Notes: generated from the letters alone by a model not told the origin. Positions 1-6,746 are shown, numbered from the stretch's first letter. The stretch is DNA of 8,410 nt from Pseudomonadota bacterium (GCA_900299205.1 OMIW01000159.1:1-8410), one strand, 5' to 3'. Program-made: numbers and translations.

Positions 1-555
1 GCGGAAGGGGGAGGGGGCAAAAAATCGGGAAAGAAGAAAATTGTCACTTTTCTTCTCCTCCTCCTTCTCCTTGGCGGAGGAGGCGCAGGGGCATTTTTAA
101 TCCTCGGTAAATCGCAGGACCCCAAGGGAGGAGAGGACGAACACATAGAAGAAGCCCCAGCGAATCTTGTCCTTGCCCCTCTTGATCCACCTTTCATCGT
201 GAATCTCGCCGAGAGTGGAAGTTACCTCAAGGTGACGATTTGGTTGGAGTACGATCTTGATCGGGCGAAAAAACTGCAGGAGGAGCTTCTAGGGAGCGGT
301 GGACACGGAAGCGGTGGTTCGGGAGGAGGGGGGGACAAAGGAGCTGGCAAGCTAGAGGGGATTCTCCAATCGAGGGAACCACTCATTCGTGATGTGATAA
401 TACGGGTGCTCAGCTCAAAAACGATAGACGAGGCTCGAGCAACAAGCCAAAGAGACGTCATTAAAGGAGAGCTGATAGAGGCGATCAACGAGGTCGCTGG
501 CGATGGTGAAGGGCCGGTAACGAACGTGGTGTTCACTGAATATATCGTTCAGTAG
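1..555 (+). CDS. fliL: Flagellar basal-body protein FliL, 3' part (start outside window)
   Basis: The frame is open from base 1 to the TAG at 553-555, so the true start lies upstream; the internal GTG at 199 falls in the conserved domain. FliL is an inner-membrane protein that surrounds or supports the flagellar stator at the basal body. Visible in order (window codons): a basic linker (KKSGKKK), a very hydrophobic membrane helix at about 14-36, an acidic periplasmic linker, then the FliL domain from about 60. The domain shows LDPPFIVNLAESGSYLKVTI, the PLIRDVIIRVLSSKT helix and the typical ending VTNVVFTEYIVQ, so the C-terminus is complete. Unusual is a Gly/Ser-rich segment at codons 96-117, inserted before the PLIRD helix. 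No other flagellar gene follows; the next gene is unrelated, so this is probably the 3' end of a flagellar operon. Confidence 0.9.
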   Translation, partial: AEGGGGKKSGKKKIVTFLLLLLLLGGGGAGAFLILGKSQDPKGGEDEHIEEAPANLVLAPLDPPFIVNLAESGSYLKVTIWLEYDLDRAKKLQEELLGSGGHGSGGSGGGGDKGAGKLEGILQSREPLIRDVIIRVLSSKTIDEARATSQRDVIKGELIEAINEVAGDGEGPVTNVVFTEYIVQ

Positions 556-558
556 ATG

Positions 559-605
559 AGGGGCCTGGGACCACGATAAAGTTGGGATCGTAGAGAGACG
601 CCCCT
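559..605 (+). other. Nested inverted repeat after fliL
   Basis: AGGGGC (559-564) pairs with GCCCCT (600-605). Inside it, ACGAT (573-577) pairs with ATCGT (587-591), leaving symmetric 8-nt internal loops. It begins three bases after the fliL stop and could end or stabilise the flagellar transcript. No T-tract follows, so a classical intrinsic terminator is not supported. Confidence 0.3.
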
Positions 606-664
606 TAATCGAATATCGAATGGCTCAGCTTATCAAAGGTGAACGGGCTTCTGAGGCAGTCTCC

Positions 665-1501
665 GTGAAAACCGTTTGGCGGTGTCTTGCCCTTATCGCC
701 GGAGGATTCTCAATCCTCTGCCCAATTGTTTCGAGTCTGGGGCAACCTAAAGTCGTTCTTCCACTCAAGGTATTCTTGGGAGATTCGTGTGTCTCCCCCC
801 CGCCCCAAATTCAACTATTTCGGCGTGCGGGTGTTGCAATTGGATTCTACGAAATTAACGCCATAACCCTCGCGGAGATTCCCCAACTTATGCGCAGAAT
901 CGGTCCGATTGATGAGGACGGAATTCGCCGGGATGCGTTGCTCTCGTGGAGCATCCGCTGGGGTAGAAAACAAACTAGTCGTCATGCAACTACGGACAGG
1001 ACGATTGGGTTCCAAAGCTCAGTTGTCTTGACGCTGCCTCGATGGTGCCCGGAGCAAGCACCAACCGCTGAGGAACGCATCGAGTGGTCACGATATCTCT
1101 TGCATGTGCTTGAGCACGAAGCTGGTCATGCGGGGATATTTTTCAGACATGCGAGCCAATTTGGGTCGGCGGTCAGTAAATTCTCTGAGGAGTGTCCGAT
1201 CTGTTCCTCTCGAGAGGAAAATGAACGGGGGTTCAATTTGTTGCACCTTTTGAACTCGGAGCAGCGACAATACGATCACGATACTCTTCACGGGGCGACC
1301 CAGGGTGCCCGTTTGGCTGTTGGGAGTCACATGGCGAAGCGGGCGATAATCCGAGCGGATATCTCTTCTCCGAATGCGGCAAAACACTCGTTGCTTACCG
1401 CCGCGACCTGCGGTGAGAATGCGAGAGAGCGGAATCGAGACAGTTCAGTCGTTACCAGCAGCGGCCGCGATGGCTCTTGGGAGCGATATGAGTCAGGGTA
1501 G
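665..1501 (+). CDS. Secreted DUF922-family predicted Zn-dependent protease
   Basis: I recognise the DUF922 family (predicted secreted zinc-dependent proteases) from VVLTLPRWCPEQAPT, the helix LLHVLEHEAGHAGIF with an HExxH motif (HEAGH, residues 151-155 from the GTG start), and the family ending YDHDTLHGATQGARL. The substrate is unknown. I chose GTG 665 because GAGG at 653-656 sits 8 nt upstream and the protein then opens with a classical signal peptide (MKTVWR, then a hydrophobic core to about residue 25). ATG 620 is in frame, adds 15 residues and has no visible ribosome binding site, but an automated call may prefer it. The domain ends near base 1322. The remaining roughly 59 residues are low-complexity and lie antisense to the 3' end of the convergent lipoprotein gene, so this tail is probably a run-on after loss of the original stop. 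Family assignment is firm; enzymatic activity is inferred. Confidence 0.75.
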   Translation: MKTVWRCLALIAGGFSILCPIVSSLGQPKVVLPLKVFLGDSCVSPPPQIQLFRRAGVAIGFYEINAITLAEIPQLMRRIGPIDEDGIRRDALLSWSIRWGRKQTSRHATTDRTIGFQSSVVLTLPRWCPEQAPTAEERIEWSRYLLHVLEHEAGHAGIFFRHASQFGSAVSKFSEECPICSSREENERGFNLLHLLNSEQRQYDHDTLHGATQGARLAVGSHMAKRAIIRADISSPNAAKHSLLTAATCGENARERNRDSSVVTSSGRDGSWERYESG

Positions 1502-1884
1502 ACAACCGCGGAGAGTCTACACGAAATCCTTCTCGACAGGAGAAGATCAAAGGCTGAAATGGAGAGGTTCTGAATCATGATAGTGAGAGGCGGGAGGGAT
1601 GCAGCCTGATGGTGCATGAGGATACCCCGGGTGATCGCATCGTGAAGTGTCTCCTCAGGATGAGAAATAACGACCGAACCGACCGGGATTACGAGGAGAG
1701 CGAAGAGGGTTCCCACCCGCTGATTTGGCGAAATTCCCCGTACCGCTATGGGTGGCAGATCATTTGCGACCTCGAGAGGAATCTGATTCTTGATTGGCTC
1801 GCGAAGAAGGGGTATCCGAGCAGAGATACAGCCAGCTAAAGTAAGCAGGAGAACAGATACCGGAAAAAACAATATCTTACTCAT
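1327..1884 (-). CDS. Putative outer-membrane lipoprotein of unknown function
   Basis: A 185-residue protein starting at ATG 1884. It opens with a textbook lipoprotein signal: MSK, a hydrophobic stretch LFFPVSVLLLT, then the lipobox LAGC with Cys19 as the predicted lipidated residue. Residue +2 is Ile, not Asp, so Lol sorting would send it to the outer membrane if the E. coli rule applies. The mature part alternates hydrophobic strands and polar turns (for example LPPLTIMIQNLSISAFDLLL, and a repeated-strand region SCRLSAVVYPDSYRSQEP). This is loosely like small YajG-type or transport-auxiliary lipoproteins, but I cannot assign a family. An in-frame ATG at 1933-1935 would add 17 non-signal residues and is less likely. 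No strong Shine-Dalgarno is visible. The 3' end overlaps the convergent DUF922 frame by 175 bp. The signal peptide makes this the more credible coding strand in the overlap. Confidence 0.7.
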   Translation of the reverse strand: MSKILFFPVSVLLLTLAGCISARIPLLREPIKNQIPLEVANDLPPIAVRGISPNQRVGTLFALLVIPVGSVVISHPEETLHDAITRGILMHHQAASLPPLTIMIQNLSISAFDLLLSRRISCRLSAVVYPDSYRSQEPSRPLLVTTELSRFRSLAFSPQVAAVSNECFAAFGEEISARIIARFAM

Positions 1885-2128
1885 CGCCAGGCCGAGGTCT
1901 GGGGGGAGGCGAGGCTGAAGCGCCTTTTGCAGCATCCCAGAATCCCGTTATGATGGGGAGTTGTCGGGCGCGCTACTATACCACTAATGTTTCACTAGGT
2001 TACTGTCGAATCATAATCAATGCCAGAGGTTCGGCGGTAAATGCTGCGGAGTGTCGGTGGGTTGAGCCCAGTTTCACCCGTTTGGCTTCCAGTTTGGTGG
2101 GTGGTGTGAGGAGAGGATCGGTTTCGGG
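1885..2128. other. Divergent intergenic region between lipoprotein and SH3 protein genes
   Basis: This 244-bp stretch separates the start of the minus-strand lipoprotein gene from the plus-strand membrane protein gene, so both upstream regions must lie here. I see AT-rich sequence at about 1974-2020 that could hold back-to-back promoters, and an imperfect inverted repeat (CACCC/GGGTG) around 2077-2105. I see no convincing gene, RNA or operator. Confidence 0.5.
1975..1983 (-). promoter_or_regulatory. Possible extended -10 promoter for the lipoprotein gene
   Basis: On the minus strand this reads TGGTATAGT, an extended -10 element (TGn followed by TATAGT, one mismatch to TATAAT). No good -35 hexamer lies at the expected distance, which extended -10 promoters can tolerate. 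Transcription would begin near 1968 and leave an untranslated leader of about 84 nt before ATG 1884. Based on motif match only. Confidence 0.3.
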
Positions 2129-3682
2129 ATGGGGATGCGACGTAATCAGAAACTCTCGAAACGCGGAAGTTCGCGTCCGAAGAGTAACGAATTGGCAGGC
2201 CTCGAAAGCCGGCCTTCCGATCAACCACTCGACCTTGGCCTTGATGAGCTGCTTGCCACCTCCCCCGAATCGCTGAGTATTCCTCATTCTCGGGAAGAGG
2301 AGACTCCCGCCCCTTCGGAGCCACCCTCGCCACCACTCCAAAGTCCCTACGCTCCGCTTGCTGTGCGAGGGGATTGGGCTGCGATTGCTCGAGGCTGTGA
2401 AGAGGAGGGGCTTCGGACTCCTATAAGCCGGGTTTGGTGGGTACGGGCTCAGCTCGAGCGGGGAGCGATGTCACCCTCCTTATTACGAACCTCCTTCGAT
2501 AGGGCTCTTGCCGATGAAGATTCGGGGAGCGTCACCGATATCGGGGACTGGGGAGTCGAACGACGCGAGGTCCTTGCGGCGTGTCGCCGATGGTTTCCCG
2601 ACGAAGCCGTATCGTCAGAAGCCGCAGAGCAGGGAGAACAGGCAGATTGTGTCGACATGCCGAAAGTCACGGATAGCGACCGAGGGTCACCGACGGAAAA
2701 TAAAGACTCATCTCGAGCAGATACGAAAGGCAGAGTTTCCAACAAAGGCATCGTGGCGGGAGCCGCCCGCGAAAAAGGCACCCGTTGGCGCACAATTCGT
2801 CGAGCTGCTATTGGGCTTACACCATTCTTTCTGTTGGTCGGTGTTGCCGTATTAATCTTGTTTGTACCGCTTCGACATCGCCAAATTGAGCTTGCGAAGC
2901 CGGCGTTCATAGAGCCTCCGCTTCCCTCGGTTCCCTTGGAGATTCGGGGCGGAGAGCTAGTCTCGCTGACGGCTCTTGAGGTGTTGCACGATGCGATGGA
3001 GGAGCTGGTGCAGCCTCATTCACGGTCGGAAAATGCGATTCCTAACGAGGGGGCAAACCTCGAGCAAGTAGTCTCGATGGGTGAGCCTCCGAAGCGCGAG
3101 CTGGCGAAGCCTATCGAAGCACCAAGAAAGAAAACTTCAGAGGCTGAGTCCTTGAACATGGATATTCCGTTCGAGCCTCAATCCGTTCGCGTCTTACGGG
3201 CAAGACCTGAGGTTGACCCGCGGTCCCGTACGCGCGGTGAAGGGGATGTGGCTCGGCTGCCATCGGTTTGGAACCGAGAGAGTTCGGGACCAGGAGGTAA
3301 TATCTCGCCTTTGAAGGAAGGGGTAACCGGCCGTCCCGACTTCTTCGACGAATTTGATGACCATCCGGGGCATCCTGTTGAGAGATTTCGAACCCCCCAA
3401 CGATGCGAGCTTGAGAGGTCGGTAGTGGTACGGAGCCGACCGAGCGAGTTGGCTCCAGTCTTGGCGAACCTTGACGAAGGAGATGAGATACTCATCGAGG
3501 AGCAGATGGGCCCCTGGGTGAAGCTACAGGGACGCTCAGGTCGTCCTGGGTATGCGCGGGCCGCCTGTCGACGTGAGGAGAGTGCACCCGGAGGATTCGA
3601 GGCGATGGGTCGAGAAGGAGAGGGAGAATCAGAAACGGAATGGCGCACTCCCTCGCGTCGTCGTGTTCGACGGCTACCTTAA
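2129..3682 (+). CDS. Single-pass membrane protein with C-terminal bacterial SH3 domain, function unknown
   Basis: A 517-residue protein I cannot assign to a named family. Residues 1-75 are basic then Pro/Ser/Glu-rich and look disordered. Residues 78-160 form a compact, helix-rich cytoplasmic module (GDWAAIARGCEEEG, then RVWWVRAQLERG), resembling a short helical-repeat unit. Residues 165-220 are a charged linker. A transmembrane helix spans about 226-248 (AAIGLTPFFLLVGVAVLILF), preceded by RWRTIRR, so the N-terminus is predicted cytoplasmic. The C-terminal 270 residues are periplasmic: a long linker, then an SH3b-like domain at 425-482 (VVVRSRPSELAPVLANLDEG, GPWVKLQ, GYARAAC). Cys426 and Cys480 flank that domain and could form a disulfide. 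The extreme end is Arg-rich (TPSRRRVRRLP). SH3b domains often bind peptidoglycan, so an envelope link between a cytoplasmic module and the wall is plausible. A second in-frame ATG lies at 2135; GAGGAGAGG (2109-2117) is rather far upstream. Confidence 0.7.
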   Translation: MGMRRNQKLSKRGSSRPKSNELAGLESRPSDQPLDLGLDELLATSPESLSIPHSREEETPAPSEPPSPPLQSPYAPLAVRGDWAAIARGCEEEGLRTPISRVWWVRAQLERGAMSPSLLRTSFDRALADEDSGSVTDIGDWGVERREVLAACRRWFPDEAVSSEAAEQGEQADCVDMPKVTDSDRGSPTENKDSSRADTKGRVSNKGIVAGAAREKGTRWRTIRRAAIGLTPFFLLVGVAVLILFVPLRHRQIELAKPAFIEPPLPSVPLEIRGGELVSLTALEVLHDAMEELVQPHSRSENAIPNEGANLEQVVSMGEPPKRELAKPIEAPRKKTSEAESLNMDIPFEPQSVRVLRARPEVDPRSRTRGEGDVARLPSVWNRESSGPGGNISPLKEGVTGRPDFFDEFDDHPGHPVERFRTPQRCELERSVVVRSRPSELAPVLANLDEGDEILIEEQMGPWVKLQGRSGRPGYARAACRREESAPGGFEAMGREGEGESETEWRTPSRRRVRRLP

Positions 3683-3734
3683 AAATCCGTGGCGCGGGAT
3701 ACAGGAGGCGTAGGTCCCCGAGGGTACAGAGGAT

Positions 3735-3760
3735 TCTCAGGGGGGGTGTTCCCCCTGAGA
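3735..3760 (+). terminator. Strong G/C hairpin, terminator-like but without T-tract
   Basis: TCTCAGGGGG (3735-3744) pairs perfectly with CCCCCTGAGA (3751-3760) around the loop GGTGTT. It lies 52 nt after the SH3 protein stop. The following bases (CAAAAGTGG) contain no T-run, so it may be a 3' stability hairpin or part of a leader switch for rpoZ rather than a classical terminator. Confidence 0.45.
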
Positions 3761-3831
3761 CAAAAGTGGTATCCTCCGCCTCTATGGTCGAAACTCTTGA
3801 GAGATGCATCAGAAAGCCGTCTCTGAGGGGG
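3751..3831 (+). promoter_or_regulatory. rpoZ: Possible alternative (competing) pairing in the rpoZ leader
   Basis: CCCCCTGAGAC (3751-3761), which is the 3' arm of the upstream hairpin, can instead pair with GTCTC-TG-AGGGGG (3819-3831). That makes 11 base pairs with a two-base bulge. The two pairings exclude each other, as in an attenuator or RNA switch. No ligand-binding core or leader peptide is recognised. It may instead be a degenerate duplicated hairpin. Confidence 0.25.
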
Positions 3832-3889
3832 TAACCGCTTCATGAGGGCGAGTTATCGGAGATTTTGAGGGAAAGGGAGTAATAAAGTC

Positions 3890-4363
3890 ATGGCTCGAAT
3901 TACTGTTGAGGATTGCCTCGAAAGGGAAAATAACCGTTTTGCGCTGGTGCGCCTTGCCTCACTTCGAACGAAACAGATCCGTCGAGGCTCTGGAGCCTTG
4001 ACTAAAGAAGGTCGAGGTAACAAACCGGTGGTGGTTGCGCTGCGCGAAATCGCGGACGGGCTCGTTCGTTTTTTGACCCCCGAAGAGGAGGTCGAATATC
4101 GCGAGCAGCTTGCGGAGGAGGAGCGGGAGCGGCAAAAACAGGCGGAAATGACCCCTCTTATGAACACGACGGTGATTCCGTTTCAGGCCGGTGCGCTCAA
4201 GGCCCCCCGTCTCGAAGAGGACGAGGGCGATGACGCAGAGGAGGCTCTCCCCCAGCTTTTCGGTGAAACAAAAACCGCCTCGCAAGAGAGTGGGGGTGTC
4301 GTGGCTCTTAATGGATCGGGCCGTAGTGATGAGGATAGGGGCGAGGGGGATTTTGACGATTAG
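3890..4363 (+). CDS. rpoZ: RNA polymerase omega subunit with long acidic C-terminal extension
   Basis: Residues 1-60 match the omega family: MARITVEDCLERENNRFALV, then RLASLRTKQIRRG and KPVVVALREIADGLV. Omega helps fold and latch the beta-prime subunit of RNA polymerase. In E. coli its N-terminal residues (MARV) also line ppGpp binding site 1, and the MAR start is kept here. The protein has 157 residues, whereas omega is usually about 65-100. The extra part is a charged, probably helical stretch at 63-86 (EEEVEYREQLAEEERERQKQ) followed by a disordered, strongly acidic tail ending in DEDRGEGDFDD. The start is ATG 3890 with AAGGGAG about 10 nt upstream. spoT follows on the same strand, and rpoZ-spoT adjacency is a widely conserved order. 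Identification is firm; the role of the tail is unknown. Confidence 0.93.
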   Translation: MARITVEDCLERENNRFALVRLASLRTKQIRRGSGALTKEGRGNKPVVVALREIADGLVRFLTPEEEVEYREQLAEEERERQKQAEMTPLMNTTVIPFQAGALKAPRLEEDEGDDAEEALPQLFGETKTASQESGGVVALNGSGRSDEDRGEGDFDD

Positions 4364-4535
4364 TTCGTGAATGTTGGAGCGTGGCGAGCGTTGCGTGGTC
4401 AAGATACCGCGTAACGCAGACCCGTTTTGCATCCGCCCCCCTTTTATCTCGTTTTTTCTGTACTGCGGTGCCATCGGAAGTCGCGTCAAGATCCCCCGTT
4501 TTGGGCGAGGGTCAGTGCGTTCATTGGTTCCCAAC
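4364..4535 (+). other. Gap between rpoZ and spoT
   Basis: 172 bp without a credible gene. The spoT frame is open back to ATG 4371, but the extra 55 residues have no resemblance to SpoT N-termini, and the region holds a strong hairpin. A near-repeat GTCAAGATaCCgCGT / GTCAAGATCCCCCGT occurs at 4397-4412 and 4485-4500. Pyrimidine-rich DNA fills 4436-4458. No convincing promoter hexamer pair was found. Confidence 0.5.
4388..4428 (+). terminator. Twelve-base-pair hairpin plus short T-run between rpoZ and spoT
   Basis: GCGTTGCGTGGT (4388-4399) pairs with ACCGCGTAACGC (4406-4417): 10 Watson-Crick and 2 G-T pairs around the loop CAAGAT. TTTT at 4425-4428 follows after 7 nt. It starts 24 nt after the rpoZ stop. 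It may act as a partial terminator lowering spoT relative to rpoZ, or as an mRNA-stability or processing stem. The gap before the T-run argues for weak termination. Confidence 0.45.
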
Positions 4536-6728
4536 ATGTATCTGGATGCTATTCGCTCCGCTATCAAACTTTACTACCCCCTCTCGGATCTTTCGCTGGT
4601 CGAGCGAGCTTACGCCTTTGCGGAGGACCAGCATCGGGGCCAGGTTCGTGCATCAGGTGAGCCCTATTTTAATCACCTGGTCGAAACGGCTCTGCTCGCC
4701 GCTCAGCTAAAGCTAGATCTCCCCTCGATTACTGCAGCGCTTCTCCACGACACCATTGAGGATTCGGCGGTTGAGAAGTCGGAGCTTGCAAACCGCTTTG
4801 GGACCGACGTTGCTGAAATCGTCGATGGGGTCACCAAATTGACCCGAATTGAATTTGAATCAAAGGAGGAGCGTCAGGCGGAGAGTTTTCGCAAGATGTT
4901 GCTCGCGATGTCCCGAGATATTCGGGTCTTGCTCGTCAAGTTGTGTGATCGGCTCCACAACATGAGGACCCTTCATCATCTTTCAGAGGAAAAGCGTCGA
5001 AGGATCGCGCAGGAAACCCTCGACATATACGCACCGCTCGCTAATCGGCTCGGTATTTATTGGCTGAAATCAGAGCTCGAGGATGCGAGTCTTCTCTTCC
5101 TGCGCCCCGAAATATACCACCTGCTCCGCGAGAATCTCGGAAAAACAGCCGAAGACCGCTCCGTTTACATAAAGGAGGCGTCCAAGGCTATCGTTTCGGC
5201 TCTCGACGAGAACGGAGTGTCCGGGCAGGTGAGTGGGCGTGCTAAGCACCTCTACTCCGTTTGGCAAAAAATGGAGCGGAGCAATCTTGCGTTTGATGAG
5301 GTCCATGACCTGCTCGGTTTTAGGGTTCTCGTGGGCACTGTTCGTGCGTGTTACGAGACTCTCGGAATAGTGCATTCGAAGTGGCCTCCGGTCCCAGATC
5401 GGTTCAAGGACTACATCGCGATGCCGAAGCCTAATATGTACCAGTCCCTCCATACGACCCTCATCGGGCCGGCTGGACATCGAATTGAAATTCAGATTCG
5501 AACCCATGAGATGCACCGGGTCGCCGAAGAGGGAATCGCAGCCCACTGGCGCTACAAGGAAGGGAGTGTGCCGGCGGGACAGAACGGCCCCAGCGGTTTT
5601 GATCTTCGGTGGGTAAAAGACCTTGTCGATAGTCAGCAATATCTGAAAAATCCAGATGAATTCATTCAATCGGTAAAAGGAGAGCTCTTCCCGGAGGACG
5701 TGTTCGTCTTCACGCCCAAGGGGGATCCGATTCGTCTTGCGGCGCGCTCAACCCCTGTTGACTTCGCATATGCGGTGCACACGGACATTGGGCACCGTAC
5801 TGTTGGAGCCAAGATCAACGGCCAGATAGTGCCTCTTGATTATCATCTTCAGAGCGGTGACTCTGTTGAGATTCTAACCTCCAAAAATCACGTACCCAGC
5901 AAAGATTGGCTCCGATTCGTGCAGTCGGCGAAGGCAAAGCAGCGGATTCGGGCTTTCATCAAGCTGGAAGAGCGCTCGAGGAGCCTCGCGTTTGGTCTCG
6001 AAACACTCACCAAGGATCTCCGCAAGGTTAAACTGAATCTTCGCAAGTTGGAAAAAGAGGGAAAGGTTGCGGAAGTCGCCCATTCCTTGGGACTTCGCTC
6101 TGAAGGAGATCTGTACGCAGAGATCGGGTACGGGAAACTTCCGATCGGAAAAGTACTGGCCAAGTTCCTCCCAGAGGGAGAAGGTCTCGTCGAGGAGGTG
6201 GTGAGCGAGCCTTCGCCGCTCAAGCGCATATTTGAGCGTGCAGCCCGAGAATCTCGTTCGCGGGTGGGGGTTAAAGTCGGAGGGCTTGATGACGTTGTGG
6301 TTCGTTTTGCTCGATGTTGTGAACCTTTGCCTGGGGATAGAATCATCGGATTCATCACCCGGGGTCGAGGAGTGACCGTTCACGATGCTGATTGTGCCCA
6401 GGTGCACGGTATGGATCCGTTGCGGTGCGTCGAAGTTCGGTGGGATGGTGAAGTTCAATCAGCTCGTAAGGTCAGGATTACGGTTCATTCGCGAGATGCC
6501 CTTGGCCTCCTTGCCTCATTGAGTCAGGCAATAACCTCTCACGGAGCGAACATCATGAGTGCTCAGTGTCGAACCACATCGGCAGGCAAGGCGATAAATA
6601 CCTTTGAGCTCTCGATAGTCGACGCGAGACAACTCGACAAAGTTCGTCGGGCGTTGGAAATGTTGCCAGGGGTAACGCGAGTTGAGCGGATTAGTCATGT
6701 TGCTCAAACGGTCCTCGTCGATGACTGA
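4536..6728 (+). CDS. spoT: Bifunctional (p)ppGpp synthetase/hydrolase (Rel/SpoT)
   Basis: This 730-residue enzyme makes (p)ppGpp from ATP and GDP/GTP and also hydrolyses it, controlling the stringent response in the cytoplasm. All domains are present. The HD hydrolase domain (1-190) has His47, the HDTIED motif at 71-76 and KLCDRLHNMRT with Asp138. The synthetase (about 230-345) has GRAKHLYSVWQKM, HDLLGFR with Asp258 and IEIQIRT with Glu318. RFKD at 289-292 is the RxKD signature of bifunctional enzymes, as opposed to ExDD of monofunctional RelA. A TGS domain (388-450) follows, then a helical region, a zinc-finger-like motif (Cys594, Cys595, His616, Cys620) and a C-terminal ACT domain (645-725). 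ATG 4536 gives the usual family N-terminus but lacks a Shine-Dalgarno; GTG 4515 has GAGGG just 3 nt upstream and would add 7 residues. I see no missing catalytic residue. Confidence 0.95.
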   Translation: MYLDAIRSAIKLYYPLSDLSLVERAYAFAEDQHRGQVRASGEPYFNHLVETALLAAQLKLDLPSITAALLHDTIEDSAVEKSELANRFGTDVAEIVDGVTKLTRIEFESKEERQAESFRKMLLAMSRDIRVLLVKLCDRLHNMRTLHHLSEEKRRRIAQETLDIYAPLANRLGIYWLKSELEDASLLFLRPEIYHLLRENLGKTAEDRSVYIKEASKAIVSALDENGVSGQVSGRAKHLYSVWQKMERSNLAFDEVHDLLGFRVLVGTVRACYETLGIVHSKWPPVPDRFKDYIAMPKPNMYQSLHTTLIGPAGHRIEIQIRTHEMHRVAEEGIAAHWRYKEGSVPAGQNGPSGFDLRWVKDLVDSQQYLKNPDEFIQSVKGELFPEDVFVFTPKGDPIRLAARSTPVDFAYAVHTDIGHRTVGAKINGQIVPLDYHLQSGDSVEILTSKNHVPSKDWLRFVQSAKAKQRIRAFIKLEERSRSLAFGLETLTKDLRKVKLNLRKLEKEGKVAEVAHSLGLRSEGDLYAEIGYGKLPIGKVLAKFLPEGEGLVEEVVSEPSPLKRIFERAARESRSRVGVKVGGLDDVVVRFARCCEPLPGDRIIGFITRGRGVTVHDADCAQVHGMDPLRCVEVRWDGEVQSARKVRITVHSRDALGLLASLSQAITSHGANIMSAQCRTTSAGKAINTFELSIVDARQLDKVRRALEMLPGVTRVERISHVAQTVLVDD

Positions 6729-6746
6729 TATCGAGTAGCACCTGAG

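Larger units (their letters stand above)
3683..3889 (+). other. Intergenic leader region upstream of rpoZ
   Basis: 207 bp between the SH3 protein gene and rpoZ. It contains a perfect 10-bp hairpin and a downstream copy of one arm that could form a competing hairpin (both listed separately). A purine-rich ribosome binding region, AAGGGAG, lies about 10 nt before ATG 3890. A TTGAGA hexamer at 3797-3802 has no matching -10 box, so the start of transcription is unresolved. Confidence 0.5.

Noticed and set aside
1995-2341. Two 113-residue minus-strand frames over the start of the SH3 membrane protein gene
   Set aside because: Both overlap the opposite strand of a longer gene with clear membrane and SH3 features and neither has a motif.
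3797-3825. Promoter TTGAGA with -10 at 3820-3825 for rpoZ
   Set aside because: The hexamer at the correct spacing is TCTCTG, a poor match to TATAAT, so the pair is not supported.
4371-4535. N-terminal extension of SpoT from ATG 4371
   Set aside because: The extra residues do not resemble SpoT N-termini, contain a strong RNA hairpin, and the family usually starts where ATG 4536 lies.
3959-4567. 202-residue minus-strand frame across rpoZ and the rpoZ-spoT gap
   Set aside because: Antisense to the omega subunit gene; no domain, no ribosome binding site, composition of a shadow frame.
5070-5669. 199-residue open frame on the minus strand
   Set aside because: It lies wholly antisense to the conserved synthetase and TGS region of spoT, has no recognisable motif or start signal, and is a shadow of the real gene.
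5874-6458. 194-residue open frame on the minus strand
   Set aside because: Antisense to the spoT C-terminal region; the plus strand carries clear conserved motifs and this frame shows none.
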